Source: Sphingomonas sp. Root241
GTDB taxonomy: Bacteria; Pseudomonadota; Alphaproteobacteria; Sphingomonadales; Sphingomonadaceae
DNA length: 64,000 nt
Direction of reading: 5' to 3'
NCBI RefSeq assembly: GCF_001428865.1
Contig: NZ_LMIV01000001.1
Location: 302,125-366,124 of the forward strand
The notes under the pieces are model-generated. The model worked only from the letters and a program-made list of their open reading frames with translations, was not told where the DNA came from and did no database searches. Numbering within the stretch: position 1 is the stretch's first letter; each line of letters starts with the position of its first letter. Of the stretch, positions 47,717-58,589 are shown piece by piece. Made by a program: the position numbers and the translations under genes.

Positions 47717-50647
47717 TTAGGACTTGCGGGTCCGGCGAATCTCTTCGCGGACGTTGTGGCCGAGCGCTTCGGCGACCAGCGCCCCCTGCTCGGCGGTGTG
47801 ACGTTTCATCAGGCCCGTCGCCGGCGATGCCGCCGCGGCGCGGCCGGCATAGCGCGGGCGCTGGGGCTTGACGCCGGCGTCGATCAGGGACTGCTCGATG
47901 AACGGCTCGACGAAGAACCAATAGCCGTTGTTCTTCGGTTCCTCCTGCGCCCAGATCACCTCCTCGAGGTTGGTCATGCGCTTGAGGCGCGCGGTGAGCG
48001 GCTCGCCCGGGAAGGGATAGAGCTGCTCGATTCGGACGATTGCGGTGTTCTTGTCGCCCGCCGCGTCGCGCGCCTCGATCAGGTCGTAGGCGACCTTGCC
48101 GGTGCACAATACGAGGCGCTTCACGTCCTTGTCGGCGGGAGCCGAGGGATCCGAGAGGATCCGCATGAAGTGGCTTTCGCCGATAAAGTCTTCGGCCTTC
48201 GATACCGCCAGCTTGTGACGGAGCAGCGACTTGGGCGTCATCACCACCAGCGGCTTCCGGAAATTCCGGTGCATCTGGCGGCGGAGCATATGGAAATAGT
48301 TCGCCGGGGTGGTGATGTTGGCGACCTGCATATTGTCTTGTGCGCAGAGCTGGAGGAAGCGCTCGGGGCGTGCCGAGCTGTGCTCGGGCCCCTGGCCTTC
48401 ATAGCCATGCGGCAGCAGCATCACGAGGCCGTTCGCGCGCAGCCACTTGGCCTCGCCGCTGGCGATGAACTGGTCGATCATGATCTGCGCGCCGTTGACG
48501 AAATCGCCGAACTGCGCCTCCCACAGCACCAGTGCCTTGGGGTCCGCCGAGGCATAGCCATATTCGAAGCCGAGCACGCCATATTCGGAGAGCGGGCTGT
48601 CGAGCACTTCGAAATTGCCGTGCGGGATCGTCTGGAGCGGCACATATTTGTGCTCGTCCTTCTGGTCGACCCAGACGGCATGCCGCTGGCTGAAGGTGCC
48701 GCGACCCGAATCCTGCCCCGACAGGCGGACGCCGAAGCCTTCGGAAAGCAAGGCGCCGAACGCCAGCGCCTCGCCCGTCGCCCAGTCGAAATTCTCGCCC
48801 GTCTTGAACATCTCGCGCTTGGCGTCGAGCACGCGGCCAAGCGTCTTGTGGATCTCGAGACCCTCGGGAATCTCGGTCAGCGTGCGGCCGAGGCTGTCGA
48901 ACAGCTTCTTCTCGATGCCGGTATCGACCGAACGACGGGCGGTTTCCGGGTCGGCGGGGGCGCCGAGGCCCGACCAGCGTCCGGCGAACCAATCGGCCTT
49001 GTTCGGGAGGTACGACTTGCCCGCTTCGAATTCGCCTTCGAGCAAGGTGGTGAACTGATGCGTCTTTTCGTCGACGAAGCCCTGATCGACGACGCCCTCG
49101 TCAGCGAGGCGCTTCGCATAGACTTCGCTCACCGGCGGGTGCTGCTTGATCTTGGCGTACATCAGCGGCTGGGTGAAGCTCGGCTCGTCGCCTTCATTGT
49201 GGCCGAAGCGGCGATAGCACCACATGTCGATCACGACGTCGCGCTTGAACTTCTGGCGGAACTCGATCGCGACCTTGCAGGCGAAGGTCACCGCCTCGGG
49301 ATCGTCGCCGTTGACGTGGAGGATCGGTGCCTGGACGCCCTTGGCGACGTCCGACGGGTAGGGCGAGGAGCGTGCGAATTGCGGGCTCGTCGTGAAGCCG
49401 ATCTGGTTGTTGATGACGAAGTGGATGCAGCCGCCGGTATTATAGCCGCGGATACCCGAGAAGCCGAGGCATTCCCAGACGATACCCTGACCGGCCATCG
49501 CCGCGTCGCCATGGATGAGGACCGGGAGGACCTGCTCGTGCTCGGCGAGATCGCTGCGCAAAGTCTGGAGCGCACGGACCTTGCCGAGGACGACGGGGTC
49601 GACTGCCTCGAGGTGCGAGGGATTGGCGACCAGCGACATGTGGACGCTGATCCCGTCGAACTCGCGATCGGTGCTGGTGCCGAGGTGATATTTCACGTCG
49701 CCCGATCCGGCGACGTCGTCGGGATTGGCCGAGCCGCCGCCGAATTCGTGGAAGATCACCCGGAACGGCTTGGACATGACGTTGGCGAGGACGTTGAGTC
49801 GGCCGCGGTGCGCCATGCCGTAGACGATCTCGCGGATGCCGAGCTGGCCGCCATATTTGATCACCGCCTCGAGCGCGGGGATCATCGCTTCGCCGCCGTC
49901 GAGCCCGAAGCGCTTCGTGCCGACATATTTCTTGCCGAGGAAACGCTCCCATTGCTCGGCTTCGATCACCTTGGAGAGGATCGCCTTCTTGCCGTCCGGT
50001 GTGAACTGGATGGCCTTGTCCTTGCCCTCCATCCGCTCCTGGAGGAAGCGGCGCTCCTCGACATCGGCGATGTGCATATATTCGAGGCCGACATTGCCGC
50101 AGTAATTGGCGCGCAGGATGTCGATGATTTCGCGCACGGTGGCCCATTGCAGGCCGAGCACGCCGCCGAGATAGATCGGACGATCGAGATCGCTGTCGGG
50201 GAAACCGTGATATTCGGTGCGCAGATCCTCGGGCAGGTCCTGCCGCGCGAGGCCGAGCGGATCGAGATTGGCGGCGAGGTGCCCGCGCACGCGATAAGTG
50301 CGGATCAGCAGCATCGCGCGGATCGAATCGCCGGCGGCCTTGACGATGTCGTCCTGCGACGGCGCGGCCGCGGCGGGCTTGGGCGCGGCGCCGGGCTTGG
50401 CCGGCTGGGGCGCCGGTTCCATCTGGGTCGGGTCGAGACCGGCGGTGAGCGCGTCGGTCTCGCTCAGCGGCCAGCGTGGATTGGCCCAGCTCGGGCCCTG
50501 TGCCGTATTCTCGAGGCCTTCGAACCATTGCCGCCAGCTCGGCTCGATCGAATTCGGATCGCTCTTGTAGCGGCGGTACAAAGTCTCGACGAAGGCGGGG
50601 CTCACGCCGCCGGCGATGTCGTCGAAGTCGAGGCTCTCATAGCCCAT
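47717..50647 (-). CDS. sucA: 2-oxoglutarate dehydrogenase E1
   Basis: 976 residues. Thiamine-diphosphate decarboxylase of the TCA cycle. Seen: [43 protein letters not shown], the ThDP motif region [18 protein letters not shown]...[33 protein letters not shown], and the C-terminal [33 protein letters not shown] 50647 is preferred to an in-frame TTG two codons upstream. The first 40 residues keep the inter-subunit binding motif ([28 protein letters not shown]). Confidence 0.97.
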   Translation of the reverse strand: MGYESLDFDDIAGGVSPAFVETLYRRYKSDPNSIEPSWRQWFEGLENTAQGPSWANPRWPLSETDALTAGLDPTQMEPAPQPAKPGAAPKPAAAAPSQDDIVKAAGDSIRAMLLIRTYRVRGHLAANLDPLGLARQDLPEDLRTEYHGFPDSDLDRPIYLGGVLGLQWATVREIIDILRANYCGNVGLEYMHIADVEERRFLQERMEGKDKAIQFTPDGKKAILSKVIEAEQWERFLGKKYVGTKRFGLDGGEAMIPALEAVIKYGGQLGIREIVYGMAHRGRLNVLANVMSKPFRVIFHEFGGGSANPDDVAGSGDVKYHLGTSTDREFDGISVHMSLVANPSHLEAVDPVVLGKVRALQTLRSDLAEHEQVLPVLIHGDAAMAGQGIVWECLGFSGIRGYNTGGCIHFVINNQIGFTTSPQFARSSPYPSDVAKGVQAPILHVNGDDPEAVTFACKVAIEFRQKFKRDVVIDMWCYRRFGHNEGDEPSFTQPLMYAKIKQHPPVSEVYAKRLADEGVVDQGFVDEKTHQFTTLLEGEFEAGKSYLPNKADWFAGRWSGLGAPADPETARRSVDTGIEKKLFDSLGRTLTEIPEGLEIHKTLGRVLDAKREMFKTGENFDWATGEALAFGALLSEGFGVRLSGQDSGRGTFSQRHAVWVDQKDEHKYVPLQTIPHGNFEVLDSPLSEYGVLGFEYGYASADPKALVLWEAQFGDFVNGAQIMIDQFIASGEAKWLRANGLVMLLPHGYEGQGPEHSSARPERFLQLCAQDNMQVANITTPANYFHMLRRQMHRNFRKPLVVMTPKSLLRHKLAVSKAEDFIGESHFMRILSDPSAPADKDVKRLVLCTGKVAYDLIEARDAAGDKNTAIVRIEQLYPFPGEPLTARLKRMTNLEEVIWAQEEPKNNGYWFFVEPFIEQSLIDAGVKPQRPRYAGRAAAASPATGLMKRHTAEQGALVAEALGHNVREEIRRTRKS

Positions 50648-50706
50648 GGTCAATTCCGTTCCGTGGTAGCGCTCACATCCTCATATAGGCGTGCGAGCGC
50701 AGCAAT

Positions 50707-51591
50707 TTACCCCTTGAGCACTTCGACCAGCGTCGAGCCGAGCTCGGACGGGCTGGCGGCGACGCGGATGCCGGCGGCTTCCATCGCCGCGATCTTGCTC
50801 TCGGCATCGCCCTTGCCGCCCGAGACGATCGCCCCGGCATGGCCCATGCGACGGCCCGGAGGCGCGGTGCGGCCCGCGATGAAGCCGGCCATCGGCTTCT
50901 TGCGGCCGCGCTTGGCCTCGTCGATCAGGAACTGCGCGGCCTGCTCCTCGGCGTCGCCGCCGATCTCGCCGATCATGATGATCGACTTGGTCGCGTCGTC
51001 GGCGAGGAAGAGTTCCAGCACGTCGATGAAGTTGGTGCCGTTGACCGGATCGCCGCCGATGCCGACCGCGGTGGTCTGGCCGAGCCCGGCGTTGGTGGTC
51101 TGGAACACCGCCTCATAGGTGAGCGTGCCCGAGCGCGACACGACACCGACCGAACCCTTGGAGAAGATGCTGCCGGGCATGATGCCGATCTTGCACTCGC
51201 CGGGAGTGAGCACGCCCGGACAGTTCGGGCCGATCAGCCGCGACTTCGAGCCCGACAGCGCGCGCTTGACCTTGACCATGTCGAGCACCGGAATGCCTTC
51301 GGTGATCGTGACGATCAGCGGGATCTCGGCGTCGATCGCTTCGAGGATCGAGTCCGCGGCGAAGGGCGGCGGCACGTAGATCACCGACGCATCGGCGCCG
51401 GTCTTCGACTTGGCCTCGGCCACGGTGTTGTACACGGGCAGGCCGAGATGCTCGGTGCCTCCCTTGCCCGGCGTGACGCCGCCGACCATCTGCGTGCCGT
51501 ACGTCAGCGCCTGCTGGGTGTGGAACGTGCCGGTCTCACCGGTCATGCCCTGGGTGATGACCTTGGTGTTCTTGTCGACGAGGATGCTCAT
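50707..51591 (-). CDS. sucD: succinyl-CoA ligase alpha subunit
   Basis: 294 residues. Seen: [93 protein letters not shown], and the phospho-histidine region [17 protein letters not shown] near residue 250. Alpha subunits need SucC; the beta-subunit gene, usually directly upstream in alphaproteobacteria, is not in the window. In its place stand the GIY-YIG element and mdh. Confidence 0.96.
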   Translation of the reverse strand: MSILVDKNTKVITQGMTGETGTFHTQQALTYGTQMVGGVTPGKGGTEHLGLPVYNTVAEAKSKTGADASVIYVPPPFAADSILEAIDAEIPLIVTITEGIPVLDMVKVKRALSGSKSRLIGPNCPGVLTPGECKIGIMPGSIFSKGSVGVVSRSGTLTYEAVFQTTNAGLGQTTAVGIGGDPVNGTNFIDVLELFLADDATKSIIMIGEIGGDAEEQAAQFLIDEAKRGRKKPMAGFIAGRTAPPGRRMGHAGAIVSGGKGDAESKIAAMEAAGIRVAASPSELGSTLVEVLKG

Positions 51592-51612
51592 TCCGGCTCC
51601 TGATACTTTCCT

Positions 51613-51982
51613 TGTTCCCCTGCGAAGGCAGGGGCCCAGACCCTAAAACAAAGACTCGAACAGATCGTCCCAGTCCGGATTCATCGTTTCAATCTCGCGC
51701 AGCTTCCACAGCCGCTTCCATTTCTTCATCTGCAATTCGCGCGCTCTGGCAGCTTCGATCGTATCGTGCGCCTGATACCAGACGAGCAGTTTGCAACCAT
51801 GTTCTTTGGTGAAGCCCTCGATCAGGCCGTTGCGATGCTGATACGCCCGTGCGGGAAAATCGCTTGTCGCGCCGATATAGATCGTTCCGTTGCGGCGGCT
51901 CGCCATGATGTAGACGTAGCCGGGCTTGCTCACCGTATCGTTTCACCTTTCCAGTCTGGGCCCCTGCCTTCGCAGGGGAACA
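51613..51982. mobile_element. 370-bp GIY-YIG element bounded by perfect 28-bp inverted repeats
   Basis: The left end (51613-51640, beginning TGTTCCCCTGCGAAGG and ending GGGCCCAGA) is repeated exactly in inverse at 51955-51982. Each end is itself a hairpin (CCCCTGC-GAAG-GCAGGGG). Almost the whole interior is one ORF: 2 bp separate the left repeat from the stop codon and 21 bp separate the GTG from the right repeat. No clear target duplication was found. The same outer arms without a gene occur as a 105-bp unit at 46341-46445. Confidence 0.7.
51643..51933 (-). CDS. GIY-YIG nuclease-family protein inside the inverted-repeat element
   Basis: 96 residues. The GIY-YIG core is evident: YVYIMASRRNGTIYIGATSD (tyrosines and the YIG), the catalytic arginine region PARAYQHRNG, and the metal-binding glutamate in AARARELQMKKWKRLWK. 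Resembles small stand-alone GIY-YIG proteins (YhbQ/UPF0213 type) but has a basic C-terminal helix. Such nucleases nick DNA; homing endonucleases of this class spread their own genes. Its tight enclosure in a palindromic element suggests a role in element mobility. GTG start, with AAAGG upstream. Confidence 0.88.
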   Translation of the reverse strand: MSKPGYVYIMASRRNGTIYIGATSDFPARAYQHRNGLIEGFTKEHGCKLLVWYQAHDTIEAARARELQMKKWKRLWKLREIETMNPDWDDLFESLF

Positions 51983-51984
51983 GG

Positions 51985-52956
<972 letters not shown>

Positions 52957-53068
52957 TCAGCGTAATCGAGCAGCCGCGGACGCAGTCGTGCGCCTGCGAA
53001 AACGGGGGCGGCTTAGGCCCATAATAGAGCCGCCGCAACCCGAGTCTCGCAAGGATCGGGGATTATCT

Positions 53069-53085
53069 TTGCAACTAATTCGCAA
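53069..53085. promoter_or_regulatory. inverted repeat in the mdh/TCA-operon upstream region
   Basis: TTGC-N9-GCAA (TTGCAACTAATTCGCAA), an imperfect palindrome 120 bp before the mdh start codon within the 170-bp gap to the glycosidase gene. The shape is that of an iron-regulator (Fur-like) site, but the consensus cannot be verified by eye. A promoter for the TCA operon must lie in this gap. Confidence 0.25.
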
Positions 53086-53117
53086 CTGCAATAAACGTAG
53101 CCGCGTGCCATCGCGGG

Positions 53118-54959
53118 TCAGCGTGCGGACCCGGCGCGGCGGCGATATTCCTCCGCGAGCACATGGAACGCCTGTTTGCGGGCTCCGGTTTCCGAGATCA
53201 GTCCCTTGCGGTTCCAACCCTGCTGGAAAATCGGATGCTGGCGTCGCGGCGAACGGAAATCCTTGAGCAGCCACGGGCTCAATCCGACGGCGAACGGCAC
53301 CTTCGCCGTCATCGCCAGCGTCTGGCGGTAGTATTCGGCCTGAAATTCCTCGCTGAACTTGTGCGGCTGGGCGGCTGCGTCGTGATAGCCCGCCTGCGCG
53401 TCGGCGCCGAATTCGGAGAAGATCAGCGGCTTGGCCACGGTCGTGCGCCATTCGATGTTCGGCACATCGGCCAGCGCATCGGGCGTGTACCAGCCGCTAT
53501 AGGTGTTGACCGCCAATATATCGAGATCGGCGGCGAGCGGGTCGTCGATCGTGCTGACATTGCCCTTGCGGCCGCTGAGCAGTGCGGCGGTCACCAGCCG
53601 GCTGTCGTCGAGCGTGCGGACATCGCCGATCAGCGCGCGCAGGAACGCATTGCGCGCATCGTTGATCGGGGTCTCGTTGCCGACGCTCCACAGGATGATC
53701 GAGGCGCGGTTGCGATCGCGCAGGATGTTCTCGCGTAGCATGGTGCGCGCGGTGGCGAGCGTCTCGGGGTTGGCCCAGTCGACGCGCCAATAGACCGGGA
53801 TCTCGCTCCACACGAGCAGGCCGAGCTCGTCGGCCATGCGCGTCATCACTTCGCTGTGCGGATAATGGGCGAGCCGGACGAAATTGCCGTTCAGGCCTTG
53901 CTTGATCTCGGTGAGCAGCGCGCGGGCCGCGGCGGGCGTGATCGCGCGGATCGGATTGTTGCCGAGTTCCTCCTCGTGCATCGATATGCCGCGCAGGAAG
54001 ACCGGCTTTCCGTTGAGCAGGAGGTCGTTCCCGCGCACTTCGACGGTGCGAAACCCGACCCGGTCGACCAGCGTGTCGGCGCCGGCCTCGAATTGGACGT
54101 CGTAGAGCGTCGGCGTTTCGGGCGACCAGCGCCGCAGCCCGCGCGGCGCCGCCGCGGTGCCGGTCCAGCGACCTTCGGCGTCGGTACGGCCTTCGAGAGT
54201 GAGGCCGAGGCCAGCAATGCGCACGCGCACCGGCGCATTGCCGGCGCCCGGACCATCGAGCTTCAGGTTCGCCTTGATGCGGCCTGCGGCGTCGAGCCGG
54301 ATCCAGGCGTCGTCGACGAAGGTTTCCGGAACGGTCACGAGCTGGACCGAGCGCGTGATCCCGCCATAATTCTCCCAGTCGGTGACCGGAGGCGGCACGT
54401 CCGCATCGCGCCGTTCGGAATCGACGCCGACGGTGATCTGGTTGCTCCCCGCGCGGAGCAGCCCGGTGACTTCGAAGGCGAAGGGCGTGAACCCGCCGCG
54501 ATGCGTTCCGACCGGCTTGCCGTTCAGATGGACGTCGGCGGCATAATCGACTGCGCCGAAGCGGAGGAATGCGCGCTTGCCCGGCGCGAGCGCCGGCATT
54601 TCGAAAGTGCGCTGATACCAGACGAGGCCGTTATAATAGCGCATTTCGGGCGCGTGCCCGATCCACGCGCCGGGAAGGTGCGCGACGGGCGAGCGCTGCA
54701 TGTCGAATTCGAACAAGGCGGTGGGCTGGCGCGCGGCGACATCGGCCTGGACGATATCCGCCCAGCGATTGCTGCTCGATCCCGGCCCGCCGCCATGGAA
54801 ACCCGATTTGCCGTCGCGATAGGGATCGATCGACCAGTGCCATGCGCCGTCGAGGCTCTGCGACGGACGCATATCGGCGCCGGCGAGCGTCACCTGGGCG
54901 AAAGCGGGAGGAGCGAGGAACAGCACCAGCAAGGCCAGCGCGCGCGACAACAGCTTCAT
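53118..54959 (-). CDS. exported glycoside hydrolase family 2 (beta-glucuronidase-like)
   Basis: 613 residues. Signal peptide (MKLLSRALALLVLFLAPPAFAQ), sugar-binding domain (LDGAWHWSIDPYRDGKSG, WYQRTFEMP, VHLNGKPVGTHRGGFTPFAFEVT), Ig-like domain, and TIM barrel with FLRGISMHEEE, the acid/base E429 in WSVGNETPIND and the nucleophile E516 in IFSEFGAD. This layout is that of family 2 beta-glucuronidases and beta-galactosidases. Exported to the periplasm, it probably works on oligosaccharides. Isolated; no polysaccharide-utilisation genes adjoin it. Confidence 0.93.
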   Translation of the reverse strand: MKLLSRALALLVLFLAPPAFAQVTLAGADMRPSQSLDGAWHWSIDPYRDGKSGFHGGGPGSSSNRWADIVQADVAARQPTALFEFDMQRSPVAHLPGAWIGHAPEMRYYNGLVWYQRTFEMPALAPGKRAFLRFGAVDYAADVHLNGKPVGTHRGGFTPFAFEVTGLLRAGSNQITVGVDSERRDADVPPPVTDWENYGGITRSVQLVTVPETFVDDAWIRLDAAGRIKANLKLDGPGAGNAPVRVRIAGLGLTLEGRTDAEGRWTGTAAAPRGLRRWSPETPTLYDVQFEAGADTLVDRVGFRTVEVRGNDLLLNGKPVFLRGISMHEEELGNNPIRAITPAAARALLTEIKQGLNGNFVRLAHYPHSEVMTRMADELGLLVWSEIPVYWRVDWANPETLATARTMLRENILRDRNRASIILWSVGNETPINDARNAFLRALIGDVRTLDDSRLVTAALLSGRKGNVSTIDDPLAADLDILAVNTYSGWYTPDALADVPNIEWRTTVAKPLIFSEFGADAQAGYHDAAAQPHKFSEEFQAEYYRQTLAMTAKVPFAVGLSPWLLKDFRSPRRQHPIFQQGWNRKGLISETGARKQAFHVLAEEYRRRAGSAR

Positions 54960-54989
54960 CCTGCACTCTCCCTTTATCGTGACGCGACC

Positions 54990-56102
54990 CTAATGCTCGC
55001 CATGGCCCTCGGCCAGATATTCGTCCGAGGCCATTTCGTGGAGCCGCGAGGCGGTGCGCTCGAATTCGAAAGCACCGTCGCCGGCGATGTAGAGGTCGTC
55101 GGGCTGCGCGTCGGCGGCGGCGAGCAATTTCACCCGGTTCTCGTAAAGCGCGTCGATCAAGGTGACGAAGCGTGCCGCCTCATTGCGGTTCTCCGGGCCC
55201 AAGCGCGGAATGCCGACGAGGATGACGGTGTGGAAGCGGTGCGCGACCGCGAGATAATCGGGCGCGCCGCGCGCCTCGCCACAGAGTCGCTTGAACGAGA
55301 AGACCGCGACGCCCTTTACGCAGCGCGGCACATGGATCTCGCGGCCGCCCTGCACCGGCAGATCGCAGGACGGAACGCGCGCGGCATCCTCGACCGGATA
55401 GTCGGTCAGGCGGAAGAAAGCGGCGGAGAGCTGGGCAGTGGCCTCGGGCCCGTTGGGGACGAGCCAGGTGTCGATGCTGCCGAGGCGGTCGAGCCGATAG
55501 TCGACCGGACCGTTGAGCGGCAGCACGTCCATCTTGCCTTCTATCAGCGCGATGAAGGGCAGGAAGAGCTGGCGGTTGAGCCCGTCCTTGTAGAGCGCGC
55601 CCGGCGCGCGGTTCGACGTGGCGACCATGGTGAGGCCATGGCCCATCATCTCGGTGAACAGCCGCGAGAGGATCATCGCGTCGGCGGGGTTGTTGACCAC
55701 CATTTCGTCGAAGGCGAGCAGCCGGATATCGTCGACCAGCGCTTCCGCGACCGCGACCACCGGGTCCGCGGTGTTCTTCTGTCGTTCGGCATTGAGGCGT
55801 TGATGCACCTCGAGCATGAATTCGTGGAAATGGGCGCGGCGCTTGCGGCGGATGTCGACGGTGTCGAACAGCAGGTCCATCAGCATCGACTTGCCGCGGC
55901 CCACGCCGCCCCACAGATACACGCCGCGCGGCGGCTCGGGTGCCCGGCCCAGCGCGCGCCAGAGGATGCTGCCCTTCTTTGGAACCGCTTCGAGTTCCTG
56001 CGCGAGGCGATCGAGCCGCTCGGCGGCGGCCGCCTGTTCGGCGTCGGCGCGAAGCTCGCCCGCCGCGACCAGCGCGTTGTAGCGGGAGAGGACTTTGGTC
56101 AC
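54990..56102 (-). CDS. zapE: AFG1/ZapE-family ATPase
   Basis: 370 residues. AAA+-like ATPase with Walker A LWGGVGRGKSMLMDLLFDTV, HFHEFMLEVHQRL, Walker B region RLLAFDEMVVNNPADAMILSRLF, and TSNRAPGALYKDGLNRQLFLPFIALIE. ZapE binds the division ring in E. coli, while the mitochondrial homologue AFG1 assists respiratory complexes; placement next to sdhB fits the latter. Start ATG 56102 overlaps the thioesterase stop. Confidence 0.93.
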   Translation of the reverse strand: MTKVLSRYNALVAAGELRADAEQAAAAERLDRLAQELEAVPKKGSILWRALGRAPEPPRGVYLWGGVGRGKSMLMDLLFDTVDIRRKRRAHFHEFMLEVHQRLNAERQKNTADPVVAVAEALVDDIRLLAFDEMVVNNPADAMILSRLFTEMMGHGLTMVATSNRAPGALYKDGLNRQLFLPFIALIEGKMDVLPLNGPVDYRLDRLGSIDTWLVPNGPEATAQLSAAFFRLTDYPVEDAARVPSCDLPVQGGREIHVPRCVKGVAVFSFKRLCGEARGAPDYLAVAHRFHTVILVGIPRLGPENRNEAARFVTLIDALYENRVKLLAAADAQPDDLYIAGDGAFEFERTASRLHEMASDEYLAEGHGEH

Positions 56103-56551
56103 TTCTGCGACGGCTTCCGGATCGTGCCGAGGAAGCTGGCGACCATCACGTCGTCTTGCACCACCACTCCGCGCAGGAAAAGCAGCCGGCCGGTCTCGCG
56201 GAGCAATTCCACATGCGCTTCCGTGGCCACGCCGATCGCACCGCCGGTGATGAACTGCACTGACATGTCGAGCGTCGATGCGGGGCCGCTCAGAACGCCG
56301 AAGCTGCGCCCCGCGGCGAACAGGGCCATGTCGATAAAGCCGGCGAGCGCGCCGCCATGGATATGATCGCGCAGATTCGAGTGTTGGTGGGCGAACGTCG
56401 TGCGCACCCGCGCGACCTTGCCGTCGAGCTTTACCGACAGCGCGCCGATGAAGCTGTTGAAGCGCCCCTGGTCGAGGATCTGCCAGCGCTTCCAGCCCGG
56501 CAGGTCGGGATCGTCGTCGTAACGGAAATGCGTCTCGGCGAATTCGTTCAA
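56099..56551 (-). CDS. PaaI-type hotdog-fold thioesterase
   Basis: 150 residues. Hotdog-fold signature: [30 protein letters not shown] with the active-site helix, and [50 protein letters not shown]. Probably hydrolyses an acyl-CoA in the cytosol. There is no ATG or GTG near the domain start; TTG 56551 overlaps the sdhB stop (TTGA), which also indicates coupling to sdhB. Confidence 0.85.
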   Translation of the reverse strand: MNEFAETHFRYDDDPDLPGWKRWQILDQGRFNSFIGALSVKLDGKVARVRTTFAHQHSNLRDHIHGGALAGFIDMALFAAGRSFGVLSGPASTLDMSVQFITGGAIGVATEAHVELLRETGRLLFLRGVVVQDDVMVASFLGTIRKPSQK

Positions 56552-57330
56552 AGGGCGCGCTCGGCTTCCATCTTCTTGATCTCGGCGATCGCCTTGGCCG
56601 GGTTCAGACCCTTCGGACACACGTTCGCGCAGTTCATGATCGTGTGGCAGCGATAGAGACGGAACGGGTCCTCGAGCTGATCGAGCCGCTCGCCGGTCAT
56701 CTCGTCGCGGCTGTCGGCGAGCCAGCGATAGGCCTGGAGCAGGATCGCCGGGCCGAGGAACTTGTCGCTGTTCCACCAATAGCTCGGGCACGAAGTCGAG
56801 CAGCAGGCGCACAGGATGCACTCGTACAGGCCGTCGAGCTTGTCGCGCTGCTCGGGGCTCTGGAGGCGTTCCTTGCCTGAGGGCGTGGTCGACACGGTCT
56901 GCAGCCACGGCTTGATCGAGGCATATTGCGCGTAGAAATGCGTGAAATCGGGGACGAGGTCCTTGATCACGTCCATGTGCGGCAAGGGCGTGATGCGGAT
57001 GTCGCCCTTGATGTCCTCGATCGCGGTGGTGCAGGCGAGGCCGTTGCGCCCGTCCATGTTCATCGAGCACGAGCCGCAGATGCCCTCGCGGCACGAGCGG
57101 CGGAAGGTCAGCGAGCTATCCTGCTCGGACTTGATCTTGATGAGGGCGTCGAGGACCATCGGGCCGCACGCGTCGAGATCGACTTCGAAATTGTCGTAGC
57201 GCGGGTTCTCGCCGCTATCGGGATCGTAGCGATAGATCTTGAACTTCTTGACGCGCGTGGCGGACGCGTCGGCCTTGTGGTCCTTGCCCTTGGTGATGCG
57301 GCTGTTCTTGGGCAGGCGGAAATCGGCCAT
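56548..57330 (-). CDS. sdhB: succinate dehydrogenase iron-sulfur subunit
   Basis: 260 residues. Seen: [2Fe-2S] motif [22 protein letters not shown], and the cluster ligands of the C-terminal domain [17 protein letters not shown] and [17 protein letters not shown]. Transfers electrons from the FAD of SdhA to quinone. It is not next to sdhA: five genes, two repeats and a change of strand (57.4-60.5 kb) separate it from sdhCDA. It is read with the thioesterase and zapE, after the arsR gene. Confidence 0.97.
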   Translation of the reverse strand: MADFRLPKNSRITKGKDHKADASATRVKKFKIYRYDPDSGENPRYDNFEVDLDACGPMVLDALIKIKSEQDSSLTFRRSCREGICGSCSMNMDGRNGLACTTAIEDIKGDIRITPLPHMDVIKDLVPDFTHFYAQYASIKPWLQTVSTTPSGKERLQSPEQRDKLDGLYECILCACCSTSCPSYWWNSDKFLGPAILLQAYRWLADSRDEMTGERLDQLEDPFRLYRCHTIMNCANVCPKGLNPAKAIAEIKKMEAERAL

Positions 57331-57411
57331 TCCTGAAGGTCCTTACACGCGGTTTTCGCAAGCGCGGCTATGCCTTTCGCCTCGCGAGTGCAACCCCGTA
57401 GGCGCGCGCGA

Positions 57412-57750
57412 TCAGGCCCTGTTGGCGAGAATCGAGTCGAGAAGCCCGGGAAAGCGCGCGTCGAAATCGGCGCGGCGCAGGCGATTGATGCGTTCGCGCC
57501 CCTCTGCCGAGGTCTCCACCAGACCCGCGGCGCGGAGCACGTTCAGGTGATTGGAGATCGTGCTCCTGGGGGTGCCTTCGACACAGGAGGTGCTCGCGTT
57601 GAGGCAGGGGCATTGGACGAGCCGCGCGACGATCTCCAGCCGCAGCGGATCGGAGAGCGCGTGCAGCGCCGCGGCGAGGCTCACATCCTTGAGGTCGGGG
57701 TGCACGAGGCGATCCATCGCACCGATATAGGAATTCTTCGTCATTTCCAT
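57412..57750 (-). CDS. ArsR-family winged-helix regulator
   Basis: 112 residues. Winged-helix core with SLAAALHALSDPLRLEIVARLVQ, recognition helix GTPRSTISNHLNVLRAAGLVET and wing GRERINRLRRADFD. Two cysteines lie in QCPCLNASTSCVEG between helix two and three, where some family members bind metal or react with thiol reagents. It is divergent from the SDR gene with a palindrome on its own start codon, so it probably represses both. sdhB lies 81 bp downstream. Confidence 0.9.
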   Translation of the reverse strand: MEMTKNSYIGAMDRLVHPDLKDVSLAAALHALSDPLRLEIVARLVQCPCLNASTSCVEGTPRSTISNHLNVLRAAGLVETSAEGRERINRLRRADFDARFPGLLDSILANRA

Positions 57751-57761
57751 AATTCGGAAAT
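57743..57761. promoter_or_regulatory. palindrome overlapping the arsR start codon, candidate ArsR operator
   Basis: ATTTCC-N7-GGAAAT is a perfect inverted repeat on the arsR start codon and 90 bp before the SDR start. ArsR repressors bind such AT-containing palindromes near their own promoter and release them on effector binding. Confidence 0.5.
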
Positions 57762-57845
57762 ATTGAACTATATTCCTGGCACCCCAGATCTGCGTCCGTC
57801 CCGGCAGCCGGCGCCTCGATCGGCTGGGGACCGGAGATTTGGAAC

Positions 57846-58589
57846 ATGTCGAAGAAACTCGCAGGCAAGCGCGCGCTGGTCACCGGCGGATCGCGCGGAA
57901 TCGGCGCGGCGATAGCGAAACGGCTGGCCGCCGACGGCGCCGATGTCGTGATCACCTATGCCGGCAACCATGACGGGGCGAAGGCCAGCGTCGCGGCGAT
58001 CGAAGCCGAAGGCGTCAAGGGCAAGGCGATCCAGGCCGATGCTGCCGATGCCGAGGCGGTGCGGCGCGCGGTGGACGAGGCGGCGGCGGCGCTGGGCGGG
58101 ATCGACATCCTCGTCCACAATGCCGGCGTCGCGGAATTCGCGCCACTTGGTGACGAATCGCTCGAAACCTATCGCCGCGTCTTCGGCGTCAATGTCGAAG
58201 GCGTGCTGGCGGGGACGGTCGCGGCGCTGCCGCATCTGAGCGACGGCGCGCGCGTGATCCTGGTCAGTTCGGTGAGCGGCTTCACCGCGGGCTTTGCCGG
58301 GAACAGCATCTACGGCGCGAGCAAGGCCGCGGCGTCGATGTTCGCCAAGGCCTGGGCGCACGATCTGGCCCCGCGCGGCATCCTGGTCAATGCGATCCAG
58401 CCGGGCCCGGTCGGCACCGACATGAACCCCGATGAGGGCGAGTTCGCCGATCAGATCCGGGCATTGACCGTGCTGAAGCGCTATGGCCGGCCCGAGGAGA
58501 TTGCCGGCGTCACGTCGTTCCTTGCGAGCGAAGACGCGTCGTACATTACCGGCGCGACCATCGACGTGGGCGGCGGCATCTTCGTCTAG
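57846..58589 (+). CDS. SDR-family NAD(P)-dependent oxidoreductase
   Basis: 247 residues, classical short-chain dehydrogenase: cofactor site VTGGSRGIGAAIAKRLA, VHNAGVAEF, active-site Ser in SSVSGF and Tyr-x-x-x-Lys in YGASKAA, and the C-terminal ITGATIDVGGGIFV. An FabG-like quinone or aldehyde/ketone reductase. It is divergent from arsR, so it is the presumed regulatory target; effector and substrate unknown. Its TAG shares CTAG with the convergent ClpP-like gene. Confidence 0.93.
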   Translation: MSKKLAGKRALVTGGSRGIGAAIAKRLAADGADVVITYAGNHDGAKASVAAIEAEGVKGKAIQADAADAEAVRRAVDEAAAALGGIDILVHNAGVAEFAPLGDESLETYRRVFGVNVEGVLAGTVAALPHLSDGARVILVSSVSGFTAGFAGNSIYGASKAAASMFAKAWAHDLAPRGILVNAIQPGPVGTDMNPDEGEFADQIRALTVLKRYGRPEEIAGVTSFLASEDASYITGATIDVGGGIFV

